From assembly GCA_903831925.1 (NCBI GenBank), contig CAIKZV010000519.1:1-5469 (forward strand): DNA of 5,469 bases, in the 5' to 3' direction. Within the stretch, counting starts at the first letter, position 1. The number at the start of each line of letters is the position of its first letter. The translations under genes were made by a program, and so were the position numbers. The DNA comes from an uncultured Burkholderiales bacterium. Lineage in GTDB: Bacteria > Pseudomonadota > Gammaproteobacteria > Burkholderiales > Burkholderiaceae_E. Below, one piece after another: positions 1 through 5,399 of this stretch. The notes under the pieces are model-generated. The model saw only the letters and a list, made by a program, of their open reading frames with translations. It was not told the origin of the DNA and did not search any database.

Positions 1-34
1 CACCTGCACCTGCACCTGCACCTGCACCTGCACC
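1..34. repeat. CACCTG hexanucleotide tandem repeat
   Basis: Five perfect copies of CACCTG are followed by a partial CACC. The left edge of the window cuts the array, so its full length is unknown. Because the unit is six bases, gain or loss of a copy would keep any reading frame open. On the plus strand, in the frame that stops at 42-44, it reads as alternating Pro-Ala. It is a simple microsatellite with no spacers, so it is not a CRISPR array. Confidence 0.95.
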
Positions 35-44
35 GAGACCCTGA
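1..44 (+). CDS. Possible 3' end of an upstream gene with a Pro-Ala tail (partial)
   Basis: The frame whose codons begin at position 3 reads five Pro-Ala pairs, then Pro-Arg-Pro, and stops at TGA 42-44. Pro-Ala-rich C-terminal tails are common in proteins of GC-rich proteobacteria, so this is the likeliest reading of the repeat. A hairpin and then a new promoter follow, which fits the end of a transcription unit. Nothing remains of the folded part, so no function can be given. The other plus frame with an early stop (His-Leu repeats, stop 46-48) is less natural. On the minus strand, a GTG at 58 with a GGGG-like upstream stretch would open a Gly-Ala-repeat N-terminus; I think this is less likely but cannot exclude it. 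Confidence 0.35.
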   Translation, partial: PAPAPAPAPAPRP

Positions 45-112
45 ATGAACCGGCCCACGGATCAACCCCACTGGGGACTCATCAGTCTTTCAGATTCCTT
101 GCGACGTCTCGA

Positions 113-136
113 TGCCACAGCCGAAAGGCCGTGGTG
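113..136 (+). terminator. Imperfect hairpin with GAAA tetraloop, possible weak terminator
   Basis: CCACAGCC (115-122) pairs with GGCCGTGG (127-134) around a GAAA loop (123-126), with one A-C mismatch. Two G-T wobble pairs could extend the stem to 113-136. GAAA belongs to the stable GNRA tetraloop class. Only CTTT follows, so the U-tract is poor for intrinsic termination. It lies between the putative upstream stop codon (44) and the next promoter, where a terminator would be expected, and nearly touches that promoter's -35 element. It could also be a chance stem in GC-rich DNA. Confidence 0.28.
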
Positions 137-138
137 CT

Positions 139-167
139 TTGAGTGCGGTGGTGAGCCGGCCTATAGT
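139..167 (+). promoter_or_regulatory. Sigma70-type promoter for the ydcH-like/yoaA unit
   Basis: TTGAGT at 139-144 matches four of six -35 consensus bases. TATAGT at 162-167 matches five of six -10 bases. The spacer is exactly 17 bases. The predicted transcription start is near 174, giving a leader of about 48 bases before the ATG at 222. It is the best promoter-like pair I see upstream of the two plus-strand genes and is correctly placed to drive both. The call rests on motif matching only. Confidence 0.55.
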
Positions 168-221
168 CGTGGGCCTGTCGCGCAGCCGCCGATGAGCTTG
201 TACTGCTGACCCCCTTTGACC

Positions 222-422
222 ATGCAGGATTTTCAGCCCGTGTATGACCGGATCGTCGAGCTCCAGATCGAGCATCGTGATCTCGACCTGAGTCTGCTTG
301 CCTTGCAGTCGAGTAAGCCGCTGGACGAGCTGACGATACGCAGGCTGAAAAAGCGCAAGCTGGCGATCAAGGACGCGATCATGCATTTGCAGCGACAGCT
401 GGTTCCGGATACCCCTGCATGA
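222..422 (+). CDS. YdcH/DUF465-family small coiled-coil protein
   Basis: The product is a 66-residue, charged, mostly helical protein. The C-terminal half carries the family signature, LKKRKLAIKDAI at about residues 43-54, preceded by LDELTIRR. This resembles the LKKEKL-x-LKDEI pattern of YdcH/DUF465 proteins, which are usually about 70 residues long. The N-terminal half has the usual heptad-like spacing with an HRDLD segment. There is no signal peptide or membrane segment, so it should be cytosolic. The molecular role of the family is unknown to me, and I assign none. I chose ATG 222; a TTG at 216 would add two residues. Neither start has a clear Shine-Dalgarno sequence. The gene ends 10 bases before the helicase start and probably shares its transcript. 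Confidence 0.85.
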   Translation: MQDFQPVYDRIVELQIEHRDLDLSLLALQSSKPLDELTIRRLKKRKLAIKDAIMHLQRQLVPDTPA

Positions 423-432
423 GTCGTCCCGG

Positions 433-2517
433 GTGAGCCACGAGCGGCCTCAGGCCGATTCGACCGCAGCATCGCTGTCGCAAGCCACGATCGCGGCGCT
501 GGCTGCTCAGGGTGCGCTCGCGCGAGCCATGCCATCCTTCAAAGCGCGTGAGGGTCAGCAAACCCTGGCTGCAAGTGTCGCGCTGGCCATCGCCGATCGC
601 AGCAGTCTGGTTGCCGAGGCCGGCACCGGCACCGGCAAGACCTTTGCCTATCTCGTGCCGCTGCTGCTGTCGGGCGCACGGGCCATGGTCTCGACCGGAA
701 CCCGTCCGCTGCAGGATCAGCTCTTTCACCGCGACTTGCCTGCCGTCAGGGCGGCGCTTGGTCTGGGAACCCGCATCGCTTTGCTCAAGGGGCGGGCGAA
801 CTATGTCTGTCACCACCACCTCGATCAGCAACTGGCCGACGGGCGCTTTGCCGATGCGCAGATGCCAGGCAAATTGCGCAAGATCAAGCAGTTCGCCCAG
901 ATCAGCCTGAGTGGCGATCGCGCCGATTGCACGGCGCTTGCCGAGGATGATCCGGTCTGGATGCATGCCACCTCGACTCGCGACAACTGTCTCGGGCAGG
1001 AGTGCCCTGAATTCAAGCGCTGCTTCGTCTTTCAGGCCAGGCGCGAAGCGATGGCCGCCGACGTGGTGGTGGTCAATCATCATCTTTTCTGCGCCGACCT
1101 CGCGCTGCGTGAATCGTCGATGGCCGAATTGCTGCCGACGGTCGACGCAGTGATTTTCGATGAGGCGCACCAGTTGCCTGAGGCAGCGACCGAGTTTTTC
1201 GGCGAATCGGTGTCAACTCGCCAGCTGCAGGACCTGGTACGCGACCTGACCCGCGCGGGCCTTGTCGAGGCGCGTGACGCGGCTGACTGGCGATCGGTGG
1301 CCGGTCGCCTCGAGCAATCAAGTCGCGACTTGCGTCTGGTGCTGGAAGGCAATGAGTCGACCGCAACCGGTGGCCGCGGTTTTGGCGCCGGGGCGCCGGC
1401 GTCAAGCCGCGCCCAGTTGTCCCGGCGCCTGAGCCTTGCACAGCTCAAGTCGCTTGCAGATCTTCCGGATACGCTCGATGCGCTCTCGAGTGATCTGGTG
1501 TCGATCTCGGCAATCATCGCCAACAATGCCGGCCGTGGGCTCGAGCTCGATCGTTGCGGTCTGCGAGCCACCGAGCTGCTTGAGCGGGTCTCCCGGTGGT
1601 CGGCGGTGCTGACCGAAGACGGGCAGACCCCGGAGGCCGATTCGGGTGAGGATCCGGCGATCGTCTGGGCAGAAGCCAACGGCCCTCACGCCACACTCAG
1701 ACGCACGCCACTGTCGGTGGCTGCGGCCTTTGGTCGTCATCGATCTGGCCCGGCACGTGCCTGGGTCTTCGTCTCGGCGACCCTGTCGGTCGGCGACGAC
1801 TTCAGTCATTTCACCGAGGCGCTCGGATTGTCGGATGCGCGTTGCGAGCGCTTCGCGAGTCCTTTCGACTTCGCCACGCAAGCCGCGCTCTGGATACCTA
1901 GAGGCATCGGCGAGGCCTCGACGCCAGGCTTTTCTCAGCGCGTGGCGCAATTCGTGTGGCCTCTGATCGTCGCCAACCGGGGTCGCGCCTTCGTGCTTTG
2001 CACCAGCTTGCGGGCAGTACGCGATATTGCGCAGGCTTTGCGCGCGCTTGATGCGACGGACACTGCCGGCATGCAGTGGCTGGTCCAGGGAGAGGCGGCA
2101 AGGGCCTCGCTGCTCGAGCGGTTTCGCGCTGCCAGCGCCGGTGTGCTGGTGGGAAGCGCGAGTTTCTGGGAAGGGGTTGACGTCATGGGCGACGCGCTGT
2201 CCCTGGTCGTGATTGACAAGCTGCCCTTTGCACCGCCCGATGATCCGGTCATCAAGGCCCGCGGCGAAGCGCTGCGCCGGTCGGGTCGGGATCCGTTTTC
2301 GCATGATCAGCTGCCGGCCGCTGCGCAGGCGCTGAAACAGGGCGCCGGTCGGTTGATTCGCTCCGAGTCGGATCGGGGCGTGCTGGTGATCTGCGACGAG
2401 CGCCTGATCACTCGCGGCTATGGCCGCCGTCTGATCGCGAGCCTGCCGCCGTTTCGGCGTGTCGAGCGATGGGAGGACGCCGTGCCGTTCCTGCCTCAGC
2501 CCGAGAACCCCGGCTGA
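433..2517 (+). CDS. yoaA: YoaA-type (DinG/XPD-family) iron-sulfur ATP-dependent DNA helicase
   Basis: The product is a 694-residue superfamily 2 helicase of the XPD/DinG group, predicted to unwind DNA 5'-3'. In order it has a GxR-type N-terminal segment (FKAREGQ, 36-42), Walker A AEAGTGTGKT (61-70), the Fe-S cysteines C126, C186, C191 and C197, VVNHHLF (213-219), the DEAH box (243-246), SATLS (448-452), SFWEGVDVMG (577-586) and QGAGRLIR (636-643). All four cluster ligands and both ATPase motifs are present, so it looks functional. NYVC, DNCLGQECP and the ending LVICDERLI resemble E. coli YoaA much more than DinG. YoaA is known to work with the HolC clamp-loader subunit in tolerance to replication-blocking damage. 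A Gly/Ala/Ser-rich stretch at about 308-326 looks like a lineage-specific insert. The start is GTG, without an obvious Shine-Dalgarno. Family-like sequence (QGALARAMPSFKARE) upstream of Met33 argues against starting there. Confidence 0.93.
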   Translation: MSHERPQADSTAASLSQATIAALAAQGALARAMPSFKAREGQQTLAASVALAIADRSSLVAEAGTGTGKTFAYLVPLLLSGARAMVSTGTRPLQDQLFHRDLPAVRAALGLGTRIALLKGRANYVCHHHLDQQLADGRFADAQMPGKLRKIKQFAQISLSGDRADCTALAEDDPVWMHATSTRDNCLGQECPEFKRCFVFQARREAMAADVVVVNHHLFCADLALRESSMAELLPTVDAVIFDEAHQLPEAATEFFGESVSTRQLQDLVRDLTRAGLVEARDAADWRSVAGRLEQSSRDLRLVLEGNESTATGGRGFGAGAPASSRAQLSRRLSLAQLKSLADLPDTLDALSSDLVSISAIIANNAGRGLELDRCGLRATELLERVSRWSAVLTEDGQTPEADSGEDPAIVWAEANGPHATLRRTPLSVAAAFGRHRSGPARAWVFVSATLSVGDDFSHFTEALGLSDARCERFASPFDFATQAALWIPRGIGEASTPGFSQRVAQFVWPLIVANRGRAFVLCTSLRAVRDIAQALRALDATDTAGMQWLVQGEAARASLLERFRAASAGVLVGSASFWEGVDVMGDALSLVVIDKLPFAPPDDPVIKARGEALRRSGRDPFSHDQLPAAAQALKQGAGRLIRSESDRGVLVICDERLITRGYGRRLIASLPPFRRVERWEDAVPFLPQPENPG

Positions 2518-2534
2518 GGGCGTTGGTCGACGCT

Positions 2535-3359
2535 TTAGCGCCAGACCTCCCACCAGGAGCGATCGTCGAGTTTCAGACCAGTCGCCAGCAGCGGGGTCTT
2601 CGGGAAATTGAGCAGCAACACCCGTTCGGCATCGGCTCGCTGCTGGTCGAGTCCAAGCTGCTCGCTGCCCTTCATCACGATGAAGAGCGCCTCTTCGATT
2701 GCGGGTGCCCCCTGGTATTGGAGGATCACGCCTTGCGCGCGGTTGATGGCGGCCAGATAGGCGCCCCGGATGAAGTAGTAGCGGGCAATATGAACTTCGC
2801 TGCCGGCCATGGCATTGACGAGATATTGCATGCGGGCCCGGGCGTCTTCGGTATAGATGCCGTTCGGGAAACGCACCACCACCTGCCGGAAGGCTTCGAA
2901 GGATTCCCGGGCGGCTTTCTGGTCTCGTTCCGACAGATCCTGGCCGCCCAGCCCACCGAGCAGGCTCAGATCCTCATTGAAGTTGATCAGACCCTTCAGA
3001 TAAAACGCGTAATCGAGTTGGGCACTCGTCGGATAGAGCCGAATGAATCGCTCGATGCTGACCAGCGCCTGGATGCGTTCGTTATCGCGATATTGGCAGT
3101 AAGCGGTATCGAGTTGAGCCTGCTGAGACCAGACGCCGAAGGGATAGCGCGATTCGAGCTTGATGAGCAGCTTGATTGCTGCCGACCATCGACCCTCGCT
3201 CATATGGTCTTTGGCATCGGCGTAAATTTCGGCCGGGGTCATCTTCACGGTAGGATCGTACTCAGGGCCCGATCCGAAAATGCCGCAGCCGGCCAGCATG
3301 CCCAGCAAGGTCACCGCAGTCGCAATCCGCCGCCAATTCCAGCTTCGCGCTGTTGTCAT
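2535..3359 (-). CDS. bamD: Outer membrane protein assembly factor BamD (ComL-type lipoprotein)
   Basis: This is a 274-residue lipoprotein of the BAM complex. With BamA it folds and inserts beta-barrel proteins into the outer membrane from the periplasmic side. A lipoprotein signal peptide is visible: basic MTTARSWNWRR, a hydrophobic core, then lipobox L22-A23-G24-C25. Gly rather than Asp follows Cys25, consistent with outer-membrane sorting. The mature part has the TPR-like helical repeats of the family, with hallmarks SRYPFGVWSQQAQLD (70-84), IERFIRLYPT (102-111), DYAFYLKGL (116-124) and RYYFIRGAYLAAINR (193-207). These align well with E. coli BamD (about 245 residues). The C-terminal tail is slightly longer than in E. 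coli. The ATG has a good GGAG site. The stop lies 17 bases from the convergent helicase stop. The gene is essential in E. coli and this copy is intact. Confidence 0.95.
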   Translation of the reverse strand: MTTARSWNWRRIATAVTLLGMLAGCGIFGSGPEYDPTVKMTPAEIYADAKDHMSEGRWSAAIKLLIKLESRYPFGVWSQQAQLDTAYCQYRDNERIQALVSIERFIRLYPTSAQLDYAFYLKGLINFNEDLSLLGGLGGQDLSERDQKAARESFEAFRQVVVRFPNGIYTEDARARMQYLVNAMAGSEVHIARYYFIRGAYLAAINRAQGVILQYQGAPAIEEALFIVMKGSEQLGLDQQRADAERVLLLNFPKTPLLATGLKLDDRSWWEVWR

Positions 3360-3364
3360 TACTG

Positions 3365-3368
3365 CTCC
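3365..3368 (-). promoter_or_regulatory. Ribosome binding site of bamD
   Basis: The minus strand reads GGAG, then five bases (CAGTA), then the ATG at 3359. This is a well-spaced Shine-Dalgarno and fixes the bamD start. Confidence 0.75.
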
Positions 3369-3391
3369 ATCAATGCGTGACCGACAGGTCG

Positions 3392-3397
3392 ATTATA
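3392..3397 (-). promoter_or_regulatory. Perfect -10 box (TATAAT) for bamD
   Basis: The minus strand reads TTGGCTATAATCG, with an exact TATAAT at 3397-3392. A transcription start would fall near 3385, giving a leader of about 26 bases that still contains the GGAG site. No acceptable -35 box is seen 16-18 bases upstream; that stretch is GC-rich and overlaps the first codons of rluD. Either the perfect -10 suffices at moderate strength or another factor assists. I saw no extended TGn motif. Confidence 0.5.
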
Positions 3398-3400
3398 GCC

Positions 3401-3406
3401 AAGGGG
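3401..3406 (+). promoter_or_regulatory. Ribosome binding site that sets the rluD start
   Basis: AAGGGG lies five bases before the GTG at 3412. The competing in-frame ATG at 3373 has no comparable site and lies inside the bamD leader. In-frame starts further upstream (from 3280) would lie antisense to the bamD signal peptide. This motif therefore decides the start. Confidence 0.65.
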
Positions 3407-3411
3407 CCTGC

Positions 3412-4434
3412 GTGAGCGCCGATCAGTTCGACCCTGCTGCCCCTGGTCAGGCTTCCGATCCCGAATCGCTTCGCTTCGATGCGCTCGCCGGTGTCGGTCA
3501 GCGTCTCGATCGCTTCCTGGCTTCGGTGCTTCCCGATGTGTCGCGCACCCGTATTCAGCGATGGATTGCGCTGGCTGCGGTCACGGTCGACGGCCAGGCG
3601 GTATTGCCGCGGTATCGAGTGCGCGGCATCGAGACGATCGAGGTCTGGCCGATGCCGACCGAGGCCGAGCGCTCCTTCGAACCCGACGATATCGCGCTGA
3701 GCATCATTCATGAGGACGCTGACCTGATGGTGATCGACAAGCCGGTCGGGCTGGTGGCACATCCGGCGCCCGGGCATTGGCGCGGCACGCTCATGAACGC
3801 TTTGCTGCATGCACGACCCGACTCGGCCAGGCTGCCAAGAGCCGGAATCATTCACCGGCTCGACAAGGACACCAGCGGGCTGCTGATGGTCGCGCGAAGC
3901 GAGCGAGCCTTCGAAAGACTGAGCGCCGCGATTGCGGCCCGCACCGTGAGCCGTCGATATTTTGCAGTGACTCAGGGTGTGCCGCCCGAGCGCCTGACCA
4001 TCGAGGCGCCGATCGGTCGGGATCCGCGAGACCGTCTTCGCATGGCGGTGGTATCCGCCGATCGAGGCAAGGCGGCGACGACTCATATCGAGCGGCTGTC
4101 GGTCGGCGATCGGGTCGCATCGATCGAGTGCCGCCTGGAGACCGGTCGCACGCATCAGATCAGAGTGCACCTGGCCAGCCGCGGTCATCCGCTCATTGGC
4201 GACAGCGTGTATGGCGGCAGCCCACGCGGCGACTTCGACCGTCAGGCGCTGCATGCCTGGTGTCTCGAGTTGGACCATCCGGTGAGTGGCGCTCGACTGC
4301 AGATGCACAGCGCCTTGCCTGCCGACATCGTGAGCTTGCTCGATGCATTGCAGCTGCCGGTGCCGGTGCCGGTGCCGGCCAGCGGTAGCGGACTTCCCAA
4401 ACCTGCCGTCCGCCCGACCCGAGGAAAACGATGA
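3412..4434 (+). CDS. rluD: 23S rRNA pseudouridine synthase RluD (RluA/RluD family)
   Basis: The product is a 340-residue cytosolic enzyme. In E. coli, RluD converts uridines 1911, 1915 and 1917 of 23S rRNA helix 69 to pseudouridine. An N-terminal S4 RNA-binding domain spans about residues 29-80 (QRLDRFLASVLPDVSRTRIQ). The catalytic domain contains DLMVIDKPVGLVAHPA (104-119) and IIHRLDKDTSGLLMVAR (146-162), with catalytic Asp151. ETGRTHQIRVHL (243-254) and HPLIGDSVYGG (259-269) follow. The order and length fit RluD (326 residues in E. coli) rather than RluA, which lacks S4; RluC is the nearest alternative. The C-terminus (316-340) is an unusual tail with Pro-Val repeats and a basic end. Transcription diverges from bamD, a conserved arrangement. 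The stop overlaps the pgeF start as ATGA, so the two are coupled. I could not identify the rluD promoter; it may lie within the start of bamD. Confidence 0.93.
   Translation: MSADQFDPAAPGQASDPESLRFDALAGVGQRLDRFLASVLPDVSRTRIQRWIALAAVTVDGQAVLPRYRVRGIETIEVWPMPTEAERSFEPDDIALSIIHEDADLMVIDKPVGLVAHPAPGHWRGTLMNALLHARPDSARLPRAGIIHRLDKDTSGLLMVARSERAFERLSAAIAARTVSRRYFAVTQGVPPERLTIEAPIGRDPRDRLRMAVVSADRGKAATTHIERLSVGDRVASIECRLETGRTHQIRVHLASRGHPLIGDSVYGGSPRGDFDRQALHAWCLELDHPVSGARLQMHSALPADIVSLLDALQLPVPVPVPASGSGLPKPAVRPTRGKR
4355..4378 (+). repeat. TGCCGG hexanucleotide repeat in the 3' end of rluD
   Basis: Four perfect tandem copies of TGCCGG sit inside the rluD tail and encode a Pro-Val run (LPVPVPVPA). 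The unit keeps frame, so copy-number change would only lengthen or shorten the tail. It differs in sequence from the array at the left edge of the window but has the same unit length and the same Pro-X coding result. Confidence 0.9.
4421..4424 (+). promoter_or_regulatory. Ribosome binding site of pgeF, inside rluD
   Basis: GAGG lies six bases before the ATG at 4431, within the last codons of rluD. Together with the ATGA overlap it supports initiation at 4431 by ribosomes finishing rluD. Confidence 0.7.
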
Positions 4435-5237
4435 CCAATCAGGCCGACAACTCGAAACTTGGACAGCTGCCAGGTCTTGCCCCCGAACTGGCGGTGTCTG
4501 ACCGAGTCCGCGCCTTTGTCACCATCAGGACCGGAGGTATCAGTGCTGGCAGCTTCGGCGCGGCAGATGGCAGCGCGGTCGGCCTCAACCTCGGGGAGCA
4601 TGTCGGGGATGACCCGGCTGCAGTCCGGGAGAACCGTGCCCGCCTGCAGGCTGCCTTGCCCGGGCCGATCTGCTGGTTGCATCAGGTTCACGGCATCGAG
4701 GTGCATCACGCCGACACCGCAGTGTCCGCCCATGCACTGGTGCCGACCGCGGATGCGGCTATCACCATGAGGGCAGGCCAGGTGCTGGCGATCATGACCG
4801 CCGATTGCCTGCCGCTCCTTCTCGCCGATACGCAGGGGCGAATCGTCGGCGCGGTACATGCCGGCTGGCGAGGGCTCGCGGCAGGCGTCATCGAGGCGAC
4901 GGTCGATGCGATGCGGGCGCGTCTCGGTGAAGACGCCGAGCTTGCTGCCTGGCTGGGACCGGTCATCGGACCGGCATCATTCGAGGTCGGCCAGGACGTG
5001 ATGGACGCCTTTTGTGATCAGGATACCCAGGCATCGTCGGCATTTCTGCCCGGTCCCACAGAGGGAAAATATTGGGCTGATCTCTACGCACTCGCCAGAC
5101 TGAGGCTCGCCTCGCGAGGCGTGACCCGCGCGGGCGGCGGCGATCTGTGCACCGTGCGGGATCCGTCGCGCTTTTACTCGCATCGGCGCGATCGGCGCAC
5201 CGGGCGTATGGCCTCACTCATCTGGCTGCTCACGTGA
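4431..5237 (+). CDS. pgeF: Peptidoglycan editing factor PgeF (YfiH/DUF152, laccase-domain protein)
   Basis: This 268-residue protein of the YfiH/DUF152 family is slightly longer than the roughly 243-residue E. coli form because of its N-terminus. In E. coli, PgeF removes UDP-MurNAc wrongly loaded with L-Ser, protecting peptidoglycan composition. Relatives have been assayed as copper polyphenol oxidases and as purine nucleoside-cleaving enzymes, so the biochemical label varies. Visible family motifs are TIRTGGIS (31-38), WLHQVHG (82-88), TADCLPLLL (123-131), GAVHAGWRGL (140-149), GPVIGPASFEV (176-186), ADLYALARLRL (216-226) and FYSHRRD..TGR (248-259). The metal/active-site set His84, Cys126 and His143 is complete. 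There is no signal peptide, so it is cytosolic. It is the second gene of the rluD-pgeF operon. Its final 24 bases overlap the end of the opposing small membrane-protein frame. Confidence 0.93.
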   Translation: MTNQADNSKLGQLPGLAPELAVSDRVRAFVTIRTGGISAGSFGAADGSAVGLNLGEHVGDDPAAVRENRARLQAALPGPICWLHQVHGIEVHHADTAVSAHALVPTADAAITMRAGQVLAIMTADCLPLLLADTQGRIVGAVHAGWRGLAAGVIEATVDAMRARLGEDAELAAWLGPVIGPASFEVGQDVMDAFCDQDTQASSAFLPGPTEGKYWADLYALARLRLASRGVTRAGGGDLCTVRDPSRFYSHRRDRRTGRMASLIWLLT

Positions 5238-5399
5238 ACGCTGGCGGCGTCGCCGTTCAGGCGTGCCCATCAGCCACAAGAAAAGCGCAAGCGGTGCAAG
5301 GCCATAAAGGACGAGTGTGACCAGGCCAGCGACTAAGGAGTTTTCGGTCAGCGCCATCAGGACAACGACTTAAAGCCACGCAATTGCAACGATATACAT
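5214..5399 (-). pseudogene. Small two-helix membrane protein frame interrupted by a TAA at codon 10
   Basis: The minus strand from ATG 5399 reads MYIVAIAWL, then TAA (5372-5370), then continues in the same frame for 51 codons to TGA at 5216-5214. Ignoring the stop, the product is 61 residues with two hydrophobic helices. The first spans codons 1-17 and is split by the stop; the second is about codons 22-44 (SLVAGLVTLVLYGLAPLALF onward). A basic RRRRQR-type tail follows. From memory, this resembles small hypothetical membrane proteins of betaproteobacteria in which a Tyr follows AIAWL or AIAWI, so TAA may be a one-base change from TAT or TAC. A restart at ATG 5357 would give a 47-residue, one-helix product. 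Neither start has a visible Shine-Dalgarno. Five of twelve Leu codons are CTT and one is TTA, unlike the CTG/CTC-rich neighbours. A decayed gene, a sequencing error or a shorter functional product are all possible. The function is unknown. Confidence 0.6.

Noticed and set aside
1..34. CRISPR-like repeat
   Set aside because: The units are contiguous hexamers with no spacers and no palindromic repeat of suitable length.
192..209. Five-codon leader ORF (MSLYC) ahead of the ydcH-like gene
   Set aside because: It has no ribosome binding site, no run of regulatory codons and no attenuator hairpin after it. It is expected by chance.
914..921. GCGATCGC octamer, reminiscent of cyanobacterial HIP1
   Set aside because: I noticed it only once. 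GATCG-rich words are common here simply from Asp-Arg and Ile-Ala codon combinations, and the gene content is proteobacterial.
379..1170. 263-codon minus-strand open frame opposite the start of yoaA
   Set aside because: It overlaps the Walker A, Fe-S and DEAH coding regions on the opposite strand and shows no motif of its own.
1402..2553. 383-codon minus-strand open frame opposite yoaA
   Set aside because: It is antisense to the conserved helicase motifs. The product is Arg/Gln/His-rich without recognisable domains, typical of a shadow frame.
2469..3380. 303-codon plus-strand open frame opposite bamD
   Set aside because: It lies antisense to a clearly recognisable BamD with lipobox and ribosome binding site. 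The translation has no family motifs, and its length reflects GC-rich codon structure.
3280..3411. N-terminal extension of rluD from an ATG at 3280 or 3373
   Set aside because: The extension reads through sequence antisense to the bamD signal peptide, and the GTG at 3412 has an AAGGGG site at good spacing.
3370..4308. 312-codon minus-strand open frame opposite rluD
   Set aside because: It is the shadow of rluD. No ribosome binding site or family signature is visible, and it would collide with the bamD leader.
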